64,000 nt of DNA from Dipetalonema caudispina (lineage: Eukaryota; Nematoda; Chromadorea; Rhabditida; Onchocercidae), in contig JABVXV010000023.1 of NCBI GenBank assembly GCA_013365325.1, positions 1-64,000 of the forward strand, in the 5' to 3' direction. The notes beneath the pieces are model-generated. The model had not been told where the DNA came from. It worked only from the letters and a program-made list of their open reading frames with translations, and searched no databases. This document shows positions 1-14,480 of this stretch, one piece after another. Position 1 is the first letter of the stretch. Every line of letters starts with the position of its first letter. A program made the position numbers and the translations under genes.

Positions 1-1086
<1,086 letters not shown>

Positions 1087-3016
1087 CGGGTCAGAAGGTC
1101 ATCAATTTCTGATCCTGAACCAAGCACTGTGGAAGCCCGAACAAACTGGGCGATTGTCACCTATTGCAGGTAAATTCTAGCGAAAATGGAGGTGCATGAT
1201 TTGATGTCGAAATGGATGAGCGTCGAGAGCAGTCTCCTCCTCCTGGTCGTCCTCTCCCGTATATTGTCGCAATCATTCGCGCGACCTTGAAAGGGAGCTG
1301 ACCCTCTCCAGGCAGGTACCGACAATCTTTCAAGGTCTTTTCGATCATGCAATACCAACACGTGCTCCAACTCCCGGCCCTATTAATGCCGTCTTCCATA
1401 TCGTCAAATCATCCTCCATCATCCATTCGTATACACAAACGTGTGCACACACCACACACAAATACACACACACACGCACACACAAAAATCTTAGTTTTGT
1501 TTACCAAAAACTTTCACTGCTGGAATTTCTAGCTACTGTAAAAATCAAAAAATGGAGAACAAAACGACCATCAAACAACTTAATTCCAATTCCAGTTTCG
1601 GTTTCAATCTTCTGTTAAACGGAATATCAAAAACAATGTCATAAAGTGATCATCGTCGAAAACACCCCAATCTCCAACAATTTCCGTCACCTTTCCTGAC
1701 CTTTGCTTAACAATTTGTATTTGAGTAAGTCACTTTTTCATTAACTCGCAGACAGCAATTATTTTTCTTTAAAGGACTGCCAACAGCACATTAACTTTTA
1801 ATTCTATCATTATCTTAATTTTCTATTAAATGAACGAAATTTGCGCAAACGACCAGAAGAAGCATAACTGATTCCCTTTCATGACTAAATGGTTTATTTG
1901 TTTACTAGAACAGCGGGGAAATGCCAGAATAGTTCCCGTGTTAATAGATAACTTCAAACATCACTTAATTATCACTAATGAAGAAAGGAAATGAACCTGA
2001 TGTTGAGAGATTAAAATTCATTATCATCAATCACTATATAATGTCTTGATACAAAATTATCTTACTGCTCAACGTTATAGAGCTTGTTTCGACACCGACA
2101 ACAACACATGATGACGAAATTAGAACTCTACAGCCAAGTAAATTGCAAATCTTTTTTTAATTTAACTGTTCAAAAAAAAAAACCGTCCCGATCTTAAGAT
2201 TAGATCTTACTAACAGTTACCCATATAAATTGGTAGTTTAAATTATTCCATGTGATTAATCTACTAATAGCTAATTTACCAACCTATTTTTATCATGCAA
2301 TTTGATCACATTATTTGAACTACAGTGGAAGTGATCCATACTATTTCGTCACTTTATTTCGCCACTCAATAAATAATTGAAAACAATTGCAAGTTGATCC
2401 TAACTTTTATAAAATAGCAGCAAAAAAGAGAAGCAAACAAACAAAGCCAAATAAATTAATAATATTAAAAGCAAAATATGCAAATTGATAAGTACTCTCT
2501 CTATAAATACAATAAATGCATTGATTACTTTTGAAGATTTAACAAATTATTCAATACCATGTTATTAGGGTGAGGAATAACATAACCCGCATGAAGATAT
2601 TCACTGTTCAAGAAGTAGATAGCAATAGTGATAAGATTATGTGAAACAATGGTCAATGTCTAGCTTCATCACAAAAAAAAAAGAACTTATCGCCTTACAT
2701 ACTAGCAACTCAATTTGTAAATTTCTGTACTACGAAAAGTTGATTAAAATTGTTATTATTCACTGCTACATTATCACCTAAACAAAAAAACAACCAATAC
2801 AGTAGTAGTGTACTTATTGGAAAAATAATTCTCGAGACTAAAACAACCAAGAGTCCAGGAGAAAAGAAGCAAGAACAAAAGAAAGACTGGCATAACAAAG
2901 AGAAAGAATATAGATAAATAAATCAAATAAATATCTGCTTTAAAAAAAATCAAGAATCAAGATCCAATGATTGCAAAAAAATTGGAAGTTAACTGAACAA
3001 ATAAACAAACAAAAGT
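1087..3016. other. intergenic region between polyQ gene and the dpy-19 3' end
   Basis: This holds the upstream region of the polyQ gene (leftwards) and the downstream flank of dpy-19. A possible trans-splice acceptor for the polyQ gene (GGTTCAG, - strand) lies near 1115-1121. Short open frames at 1157-1532 show no protein-like features. The rest is AT-rich with A-runs; no gene was seen. Confidence 0.5.
1441..1486. repeat. CA-rich microsatellite
   Basis: An imperfect (CA)n stretch with single interruptions, about 46 bases, in non-coding sequence. Confidence 0.8.
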
Positions 3017-6000
3017 TTACTCCAAAAGTTCAAAAATGATATAGCTCCTAGCACTATAAACAATTTTGAATGGTGAAAGTGTTCCCACACGACGTCCATT
3101 CAGCACATCCAAAATTAAATCACATAATGATTCACGTTTTCGATTGGCGGGATCTTGTAAATCCCACATTGCTCGATAGCTACATTCCGGCCTACAATTA
3201 ATACAAAACAACGGTAGCCCTTTCGGTACGATCCATGTTTGAAACACTATTGGGAAGATTTCCATGGCTAAACGAGAACAAACAAACCAACATTGCTATC
3301 ATAGACTAGCATTCAAGTTCTAGTTTCTCTTCTCTACTCATTTCAAACTTGAAACTTTATATCAATTCCACACATCCTATTATGATATTTACTTTTATTC
3401 CATCTGAAAGTCTTTATGTTTAAAATCTGGCCGGAAACGAGTTTGCACAGAAATGATCATTTCTGTCGAAAATATTAAAGAAAGCGTATGAAGAGAATTA
3501 AGTATGAAAATAAATTAAATTGGGTTACAAATTCGCTTTAGAATTTTCGAGAAAATTCTGGGAAGCAAAAAACTTACATTTTGGTAAACTTTTAAATAAT
3601 TTCACAAGTACAAAAGGTTTCAACTATGCAAAAAGCTTGCTTATTCCGCTCATCTTACTTATAAAGTATTAAAGATTTTTTTTGAAACTTAAGAAGCAAC
3701 GAAAACTAACATTGACACATGTGGGTCACACCAACTTGGCTGAAAAATATAATAGTTGATACCCATTTCTTTCAAAGTATCGTAAACTTCTCTTAATGGT
3801 TTCCGGCTGAATAGCGAATAAACCTTAAGCGTCCGAGATCTGAAAATTTCGAAATCATGATAAAAAAAGCTCAATTAAAATTGCTTAAACATTTATTTAA
3901 TTTTACAATCGGCTATCCTATTTATGGCTCTTTGCTTTTCAAAAAAAGGGAAGGAAAAGCTCTTGAATGTCCTGCGTATCGAATAGTAAAACTTAAAAGT
4001 AAGTATTACACAATTCTGCATTTAAATTTACGATGGAAACAATGCACGAAAATAAAGGAATTTTAATTTGCTGCAGAATCAACCACAGAAATTCCAAATT
4101 TTACTGAAAAATAAAAATAAAATCAAGTTGCCAATCAGTAGTTCCAACCAACTTCTCAAAAATTATATATTACAAAGCTATCAAAAGGACCAAGATTCGA
4201 ATGAGTGAAAAGACGGTTAACTCTTTCAAAGACTAAATAGTATTAGCTCTAAAGTTGCTAGAAAAAGCGTGCACAGAATCTACACACATTTTCAGTATTT
4301 CTAACAACAAGTAATACCTCAGTCCAGCATCTTCATAATGAGGATGATTTACGATTGGTCTTCCAGTAGACAATTTGACATTGGCCATAACTGGCATAGG
4401 ACCGGCAAAAACAGACTCTGCAAGTTGTCACATGAAAACATGATGAATAATAAAAAATCCTGTAGATATAAGATCCATGACTAAGATGCGGAGTCACAAG
4501 AAATTTTTAGATATATAAAAATAAAAAACTTATTCCAATCATTTCCTTCATAAAAAACACACACCTGATTTTGTTTTACTAGATATCCAATTAAAAAGTG
4601 CTTCTTGATCGGGATTACTATATTCTCCTTGAATTTCCCGCTGTTTTTGAATATTTATTACTCCCTGATAAGCCATAGATGCTAATAATACAACAATTAA
4701 AATTCGATGCATCCATCCTGACATGTTGAAATGCATAGCGTGTACTACGAACTGAAACATTATAAACAACAAGTTATCAAAAGATGTTCAATCATTTAGT
4801 GAAGCATATTCCGATGGTTTCGAGGTAGATGCATTGTTCATGGCCTCTTGGAATAGGTCAGATTTATTATGCCCTGTAGTTAGGTAATCCGTAGTTCAAA
4901 TTACCTAGAGTTTGAGAACTACAATATGGAAAAGGCTAAAAATATTCAGGGTATTCTAGATTATACTTGCATCACAACAAGGTATCTTGATCATATTCTA
5001 TAGAAGAGTAAAAATGAAAGATAAAGAAATTCGAAACATGAAACGGTTATCCGGAAATGAAATGTAATATAAACATTTTAATGATTCCACATAATATCGA
5101 AAGCATTCTAAAAAATTAGATTTACCTCATAGTTAACTAAAACTGTTACAATAATGCATAAATGAGGCGTCATGAATAATTTCAAACGCATGATAAGGCA
5201 AGCCATGATGATGAAACAAATACATTGGATAATATTGTAAACAATCTGAAATTAGAACGTTTTCATGTAATTTTTGAAATCTCTGAACGAAATAAGGAAA
5301 GTTCTTCATAATTTCCTAGCATATATCTGCCACTCAAAATCAAAGATCCCACTTTTCATCGACACTCGAAAAGAATACAACTTAATGTAAAACAACTTAG
5401 TTAATATTATGTTGTAGCGTCGGAAAATAGTTATCTAAAAGATTGAAGAATCTTCGAAACGAGTGAAGTAACATTTTCGCTGAAGAATATATTGCTTTTA
5501 ATTAAAAAAAAAAAAATACCTCCGCGCATGGTTTGACTCGAATTTTATCTCGATACATCAACGGCTCATACTGCACAAAAAACATGAAAATGAGGAAAAG
5601 TGATAAAGCCGCAGCTGGTAGCAGGAGTGTTTTCATAAGATCTGTTAAATCCTGCAAATGGTCACTTTTTGGAAAAGGCCATCCCGGAAATATCAACTTA
5701 TTCATTTGCTTAATGACAGGCAGAGATAGCAATGTTAATTTAATATGGCTATAATTTTCTAAAAGTAAGTCTTATATACTGTCTGTAAATTTAAGAAAGT
5801 TGCGGCACAAAGTCTTCCACTAAATTCCAGATGATCACCTATTTCGAAAGATGCCCGTGTTATTATAATTATTCACTTAAGACTTTAAGAATGTGTATGA
5901 CAACCTAACTTTGCATCTTCATAGCTTACCTCGCTTCCTATAAAGTCGAATTCTTTAGCGCATGTGTACAAACGTGTATGAAAATTCGCAAATGATGTAA

Positions 6001-9000
6001 ATTTGGCACGAAGAAGATCCATTATATGGGCCTGAAACTATGCATGTACCAATTTGGAAACACCTCTTTTCCTCATAAAACCTAACACTAAATAGGAATG
6101 CAAAAACTTTCTCAAGGTCGCTTTCTTTTCAACATAGTTCAGAATTATATGAAAAAAGAAGCAAAAAACTTACGTCATCCTCCACATGCATCAAGTGACT
6201 TATAGTTAATTTGATACCTACAGTACCAGTAATAAATACTGCGCTGTTCACAACCATATACAATGGTCGATTACTGATACGATATAGATATCGATCTAGA
6301 GATAAAATAATCTGTAATAAACAAATGTTTAGATTTTTGAATACAAACTGCTGTTGGATAAAACAGCTGAAAATTCGAAATCCGAAATTTCTTCTTAAAT
6401 TTAGCACTTACAAATGAATGATCAGTAAACGAAGAAGCTTACCCACAAAGTGATGATGCTGGACAAGTAAAATGATGTGAGCAGCATTTCATTACCAAAT
6501 AACAATACAAATGCAGTAAAAAATGCTATCTGTAATCATACATATTTGGTACTAGAATTTCAACTAAACTGATATCAAAATTTAATAACTTTTGATGAAA
6601 CATACCGCATGTCCATATACAATAGTACTCATCGTCCTGATTGGAATAAAATCAAGGATAAAAGTAGCGAAAATTGAACCCATCTGAGTAGTGAGTGCAA
6701 ATGCCGAGAACTATAATAAGATATTCAACAAAAAGGAAAAACATGCACCAGAATCTTTTCATGAATTTTGAAAACGCTTCTAGGCGTTTTGACATCTATA
6801 GTACTTTTTTTTCACCAAGCAATAAAGCTTTTATATTGACGTAAAATAGACCTGCCAAAACAGCATAAACGTAGTTGTGAGATAAGCGATGAGAAAAGAC
6901 CATAAGAAGCCATTTTTGATATATCTGAAAATCAGTCATAATTTACATCTATATATTTTAGCACATTGCATTTATATAGAATTTCACCAGTTATTTAAAA
7001 TGATGAAATCCGAAGTTCAGAATTTAAGAACACGGCAAAGTCCACTATAAATATCCATTTCATACCTTAGCACATATGTGATGACAAGAATCTGGGCTAG
7101 AAAGACGGGGTAGCCAAAGGATTCGCGAAGTGGAGGAGTCCACTGTACTCTCGTAGCTTGTCCATGATTGAAAAAAAAGCAGCAGACTGCAAGTATGCCA
7201 CCTAATACTGTGTTACTGAAATTAAATGCATCTTTATTATTCCTTAAAAGACTTTTTTGTTTTTGGAAAATTTACTGCAGCTTTCTTAATTTTTAAAATG
7301 CGAGGAAAGTTATTTTAACTTATTGAATATAGGCCAGAATGCAGTTTGAAAATAAAAACTGGACACACAAAAGCATAGTAAGTTAGATCTAATAAACAAT
7401 CGAGTAAAACTAATTACCTCTACTAAGTAACATTCCTTGCATTTTGCGATCTCAGTTAAATATTAATGAAAGTAAATATTGTCTTCTGATATATATATAG
7501 TATGTATAAATTCAGAGGTTTCTTTATGTACGATTCAGTTCACTTCTGTGCTGTTTACATTATCTCATGAAGCTTTTATGCTTGCCTTTCCTTCAAACGG
7601 ATTTCTGAATCCAACCACTAAACATATTGGATGGCCATGTTCCACTCAAAGGAAAATCCTCACAACATACTCATTATAGAACAAGTTTTGTGGAACTTCT
7701 GCCGCCAAAAGAAAATGCATGCTGCGGTATTAACAAAGAAGTCACTGCCCTACAGCATCAACTACTTCTTGATGATACAACCGTTTCAAGATTTTGTTCA
7801 AAATCGATGGCAAATTGCTAGCTGAGGCTTCGATTACTGCTTCGCAAATTACCGACACTCTTCCAAAATACAAAATGCGAACGACTACGTTACCCTTGCG
7901 AACTCATTCGAAGAAACAGTCCATATCTTCTGATAATGCATGTCCTCAAAGTCATCCTTCATGATTAGAAAAACGGTGAAATTTCCATCTTTCAAACACG
8001 AGAAGCTAAAAGTTTGGTTATTGGAAGCGCTTGAAACTAAGTTTACGACTTGAAAAAATAAGTTATTTCTAAAATCACTTATTCTAATGATCTGTTTCAA
8101 ACGTTGCAGCAATCACTAGTCATACATCGGTTATAGTATTTCTTGGTCCTTTACGTCCTAACGTACCTCATCTGCCATTAGTTGCATTAGGCTTCAGCAT
8201 TTAGAAAATCAAACGGCATTTCAGCAACCATCATAATTAACGATTTGGACGATTTCAAAACGATCAACTCATTTAGATCGAGAAGAATTATCGTCATTAG
8301 CAATCAATCTAATAACCAATTCGACGCTGTCATAACAACCATCACTTGATTCACAATCGAAACAAAGTTGAATACCAATTACGCTTAGTTTATTCCAAGC
8401 TATGTCAAGGAAATTCTCTTTCTCTACCGGAGTAACAGTCGAACAGTAGAAACAGTAACATTGCAACCATCCAATTATGAGCTGGCTTAGTATATTCGTA
8501 ATAATACAGTGGAATTATGTCATACTTTATGGTCTAAGAATATTTTTTGCGTCAGTATTTCATCTATGACGGTTGCCAAGCAACTGTGACGCAATTAGAT
8601 TAATTCATACTCCATATCGTGCTTCAATAGTATCCGTTTCATTTTCTTCTTCATTTATCATGGCTTTTAATAAAGCGGAAAGATGCCATACTATTGTCTC
8701 TAATTTATGGTATAGAAAAATTTCGTGCCAGTATTTCGCCTAAGATGGTTCTATTTCGATGTATCCCTTAGGTTCAATTGTGCTGCATACGTCTTGACGG
8801 AATAATACTGCTTACATTAATCCATCAAGTTTTTATCCTTGCCTAGTCTACCCACATCCTTTTTTATTCTTCTTCCTTTCTCATCTATCACACAAATCCA
8901 TATCGACACGCTTAAAGGTAGTCTCTGAGCAAAAATAATAGCAACCTGACCTGAGCAAGACTCCAAACAAAAATATCGTTGCAGCCACCGTACTCGCCAA

Positions 9001-12000
9001 GGCAAAAACCATGGTGATATAAAAATAATGCTCATTACCGATTCCTGAAGTTTAATTGGACCAAGAAATCGAAAGAAACAAATAAATATGTAATGCTTAT
9101 AATAACTCCTAACTTTTGGTAGGTGCTTAAGGTACGATCACGGTGACAAGGACAATATAGGATGCATTAGAAATAAATCATCTATTTTCAAGAATTAACC
9201 TTCACAGCTGACCACAGGTGGCAGCGCGTCACCCCGGTTGACTTGCCAGCATTGTTCGACCACCCAATGACCTTCATTAGCTATCTTTTTGAATAATTTG
9301 AAAGCTATACTTAAAATAACCTGAAAGACATTTAAAAAGTCTATATTCGTCTAACCATCATTACTCTTTAGAGATTTACAAGTTTCAGTTTTCCGAAAAT
9401 TTCAATGAAATTTGGACCAAACATCTCTTTTATTCTTAACTTCAGTTCAGCAATTCCAACAAACCATCTGCTGATAGCTTTAAGCAGTAGCTGACCACTT
9501 GCTAATAGCTCTAACTAGATATTTGCATGAACGAGCTATTTTGCTATTAACTTTACCATTATCCTGACCAGCTAATAACCCAAATAAAAGTAATTAGGAC
9601 TAAACTTTAAAAAATTAAACAAACGAAATTTACCTCGGGATAAAGGTTAAAACGCTTCAATGTATTAATAGTATGACCGTATTCTGTTACGTTATCGTTC
9701 GTTATTTGATTCAGCGCTTCCAAAAAAGATGGCTCACCAATCAGTTTTTTGTAAAATGAATAATATAACCCCTAAAATAAATTAAAATATACAAGCTGCT
9801 AAAGCATCAATGTATCATATTACCACAGCCCTCTGCAATTACCTGAATACTAAGGTCGAGCTTCATAGTAAAAAAAATCCCTCTGCAGAAAAACTGCTAT
9901 CTTCTATGATTTCTATAAGGTAAACAGCGCTCACAAATAGACCAGCGCATTGGTATGTATGTCTATGCAATTGCAACTTTACCACTATGTACCTTTTGCA
10001 AAACTCCTGTGATGATACAATGACTTATTCATTTACTGTAAAGCCAAATATTTTAGAATGTATTTTACGTATTCATTACGAAGACTACCCGCTACTTGGT
10101 ATCAACCAGGTGGAAGTAAACAAGATTATCAGATTCTTTTTTTTGCACTAATTAATTCTTCTGGATCTTTTATCACTTAATATTTAGTGACTTCACAAGT
10201 GAAGAAAGATTCTGCATAAACCAATCTTTTCATCCACAAAGCTCCTACAAGGGTACTATCACGACAGGACAACAGTTAATCGATGAGAGATGAGACTTAA
10301 GCTTCTTCCACACTGTACTACTAAAAAAATACATTCCTGGTATGACTTAGTGAATATTTTTTATCTCCTTTTGTTGCTTTGCAATAGATATCACACTACT
10401 TAGCGCTGTGGATGAAATGAAATGATAGGTTTTAATGTTCCAAAAGTTAATATTACGCGAAGCTACCATATTTTCTGTTCAAAAATTATAGATGCAATAA
10501 AATATTTTTAACAAATCACATGACGGAAAACAGACAATCGCATCCGCTTGCAATAATTACTGCTACAGTTGTAAAGGGGATTTAAGGGATCGTAAATTTA
10601 AATACATGAAGAATTTCTCCCAAATCTTTTTTTTTCATTTTTTCTTTAAGAAATTGAAAAACAAGAGATAAACAAATGATAAGCTGGAACAAAAGATGAT
10701 GGATCACTTGACCCAACTCCAAAAATTTCACCAAATTGTTAATTAAAATTTATCTTTCATACTTACATCCCTTATTAAATTTCTTCATTATTAAACTTCT
10801 TCACAGCTTTGTAAACCTATTCGTAACAGTGCTTTATTTCGCTCACAGATCTTCCATTGGCTTTTTAGTATTACTGATACGCAGTATGGTTTTCTTCTTG
10901 AATGTTTTCTTCATTCATTAATGAGATGCATTTTATCTTGATAATTTTTAATCAAGGTGAAAACTGGAATTTTGTTTAAATTGCTACTGAAAACAGCCAA
11001 CAAAGATAGAAAAATGAAATGGCAGAAAACACATTTGAAATTAGATCAATGGGATTATATATTGAAAAAAAGCAGTCATTGTGATATTGTTAACATGAGC
11101 ACGAAAAAAATACTTACGAGAAAAAAAAACGAATATGAAGTAACTTTTTCTCCTGGTTGATATAAGTAAACATAAGAAGGAAAAGAAGATTGGTTAAGTT
11201 GCTCTAATTTTAGCTTACTTCAAATTTGCATCCGTCGTCTTATTACTCCAAATATCTAATTTCAATTCTTCATTTTTAACACTTTTTTTGGTTCCATGTG
11301 ACAGATACGCAACAACTGCTTTCTAATTTTCAAATGAAAGATATTTTCGGCCATTCTTCTCAGTCTCATTTGTTTGTGTCTTTATGTGTTACATAATCAT
11401 AAAGTTAATTTAAGAGAAAATATTCCCAAAATCTCTTTGCCTTTTGCAAAATTCCATCAAAAGTGATCCACTCATTTCTGATTACTTCCAATATTATTTT
11501 CATAGTTCATCAGTGATACATACCGATGACCATATATTGAATATTATCTGGAATGCCAAGTCTCATTTCACAATTTACTATACTATATCATGGAGTTCTA
11601 GAGCACTCAGATGCTTGTTTTTGTTAAGTTGCAATTCGCGTAGATCATCTAGTAGAGAAGCATAGGTTAACCATTTTAAGTCAAATAAACCATCGGATAT
11701 TTATTAACTAGTAATAAGTATAAATAATATGCTTTCTTCTATAGGTAACATAAGTTATATCTGTTCGTTGAATTTCAATCCACCTAAATATACTGTGTTC
11801 TTAGCAAACATTACTACATTTTGTCACAAAAGTATGATTCATATATGAGTTTACTATTGAAAGTTTTCTTTTCAAATGTTTAAAGTTGTTGTTTAAAGTT
11901 TTTTTTTCCAAGTATATTCAAATACCGAGTTCGATATCAATCTGTATTTGAATATATTCCTACCACTAACCTTTTAACACACTACACCAATAAAAACATA

Positions 12001-14480
12001 GTTACGAATTGAACCCTCCCACAAAATCCAAACAGATTGATTAAAACAGAGTTTGATTCAAGGATTGGTCAAGGTTATGACCTACAGTACAGTTCATAAA
12101 AAACCACCCCCTATTTTATCAACTCTTAAACAATGAATTAAGGAAATTTAGGATAAATAACAGGAGTGTGTGACATGTCAATCGTTCTTCGTATTCCGTT
12201 CATTGTTGCGATGACCGGAAAAACAATAATCGACACTCTCCGATAAGGACCTCTTCGTTTTCAGAACAATTTTACCACCTATCATCACTCCTATCAACAG
12301 GAGAAATGTGCGAGAGAAAAGCTGAGAAAATGAATTAGAAAAGGAAAGAAAGAAACCAATTTACTATTAGTACTGCCAGAGCATGCATATATTAGGCCAG
12401 GTTCGGTGATATATCGAGAAGAGCGAATGCACTAAATAATGTACTAAGACTATCATATCATCATTTTTAATGGATTCGAGAGTGTCAGCAGTGTAGGAGA
12501 AGATGAAGAGGTTGGGACTGCAATAAGTTTGTCAGTGCTACAGCAACTCAGAAAAAGAACTCGATTTGTTGGCGCACAACCATAATTGTCAACGATATCA
12601 ACGACTACTATGGAAGGAATGAACATGCTTTCTCTTTTCTTTATTCGACAATCACGCCCATCATCAAACACTCCTTTCTAATACTTCGGTAGCAGTTATC
12701 TCTCGTCTGATCTATACCAACAACACTACCGACTGTCACAACAAACCCTTCCCACCAACTATTTTTAAACATTGCTACTAGTACCTCCCTCTCTATATTC
12801 CATCAAAATGAAAACTACTACCATTACCGTTTCACCAAAATACAATGAACATCTCTTTCATTCGAATGATTGTTACTATCATTGTTATTGCTACTCTTTT
12901 ATATTCAAAGATGTTGTCGTTACTCTCTTCTTTCTCGTCTTACTTTTCGCCCATCATAAAAAATTTTCAAACCACAACCAGACTAAACCCAACCCATTTA
13001 ATTTTTTAAAAGATGATTTAAACTCCTTCCAACAAGTAAACTGAGAAAAGTTTACAAGTAACAGAGAAAAGGGTATTACGGAATATTTCTGAACTTCTAT
13101 TTCTATTATTAAAACATTCGCAAAGATTAACGATTAAGTTAGCACTATCCCAATCAATCATTTAAAATTATCACTGATAGAAGTGACAGCTTTATCATAC
13201 AATACGAGCTCTAAGAACAGTTTCAGTGTTCATGAAACAATGAAATCTAGAAGTTTATCGTCCCCGATAACTCTCTCTTACCTTACTTCATTCACTCTTT
13301 TCACTACTTCTTTCATTTGCTTTCTTAAACATCTGCCTATCTTGCATTCCTGCATTATTTACTCGCTTATTTCTTCTAAGTCAATCTTCTTAGTTTCTGA
13401 TGTGCTTGCATTTTCTTCTAGTGAAAAATTTGATAAGGGTCTTCCAGCGCATTAGTTCAACTGTTCGTTAGACTAATTTAAATTCACAAGAAAGTTTTAA
13501 CTTCTCAAATTGGATTATTGCAACATGTCTTAAAAAACTAGTTTCGGAACACTAACAAATACGAACAGATACACAAAGCTTCAGAACTACAAAAAGAGTA
13601 CATAACAAATAATCCAGATAAAAAAAATTTAATTTATTGCTAGTTGTAAATTATACTTTTCATTTTCTCTTACTTTCTCCCCTCAGTTCCTGTTTCGTCA
13701 TTAAATAAAACAAATATTTCCTTACTGATGACTGTAACCGTAATATACAGTAGTGCTTGCTTCAGCAAAATGTATGGATCAAGACACCCATTGTAAATTT
13801 TCAAGCCTATATTCAAAATTATATTCCAATTGCATCTCATCAATCTAAAATTCATTTGTCAAACTTTCCAAACCAAACCTCATTACTGTCATTCATTCGT
13901 ATATTTTTCATTTATTTATGAATTATCACCGACAATATTAAAGTTTGGAATGAGTTACCACATCTTTTGAGGTACTAAGTCTTAGTTGAACACCCGCTTA
14001 GAATGATAAATATCACGTTCAGTAAAGGCGCAAATATTGAACAAGTAATACTTAAGTTATTTAAAACATATTTACACTTTTATTTTCCAGATTTTGCCCT
14101 TTGTTTACCCAATCGCATTTCTACATTTACTTTTGCATTTAGAGCCTTACCTACATGGTTATCCAACGTCTTAATTCTACGATCCCTTTTGGACTTCTCC
14201 AGTTTACAGTGATCCTCGAGTTCAGAGTGATCTTTGTTCTTCTCATTCAACCCTTCTTTTTGAAATGTCTGTTTTCGATTGTTTCTCTCTACCTTTCAAT
14301 TTAACATAACTATTTACTCAACATATGATTAGTGCCATTATTACTGCATCAATCTGAAAGAACCAACCATTTCCGTCCGGTAAGCCATTTCACGTTCAAA
14401 ATCGGCCAAATGAGAAAAATGTCGATCATTTTCGAATAGAGTACTGATATGCGAATAATTCAATACTGCCGGTATGAGTG
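3017..14480 (-). CDS. dpy-19: DPY-19-type C-mannosyltransferase (DPY19L family)
   Basis: A polytopic ER enzyme that, in the known family, attaches mannose to Trp of WxxW motifs, for example in thrombospondin repeats. Exons: 14368-14480, 9634-9771, 9200-9320, 8951-9044, 7066-7215, 6852-6924, 6606-6710, 6443-6529, 6174-6311, 5930-6031, 5520-5651, 5126-5245, 4565-4751, 4318-4417, 3711-3839 and 3017-3191. All phases join and give 653 residues plus stop. Family landmarks in order: [19 protein letters not shown], the lumenal region after [93 protein letters not shown] and PSWC. About ten hydrophobic segments lie between. The first coding exon, which must end in phase 1, was not found; from memory the worm protein is about 680 aa, so some 30-40 residues are missing. 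Introns of 4.6 kb (9772-14367) and 1.7 kb (7216-8950) are unusually long for this window. Confidence 0.93.
7480..8920. other. GC-richer, ORF-dense segment in the 1.7-kb dpy-19 intron
   Basis: By eye, base composition here is less AT-rich than in the other introns, and open frames of about 60-75 codons lie on both strands (+ 7627-7825; - 7885-8112, 8269-8466 and 8817-9035, the last overlapping a dpy-19 exon out of frame). No frame joins into a convincing protein and none is recognised. It may be a decayed coding sequence or old insertion. Confidence 0.3.

Noticed and set aside
12453..13455. Several 70-90-codon frames on both strands in the 4.6-kb dpy-19 intron
   Set aside because: Low-complexity Ser/Phe/Thr composition, no acceptor or donor logic and no family resemblance.
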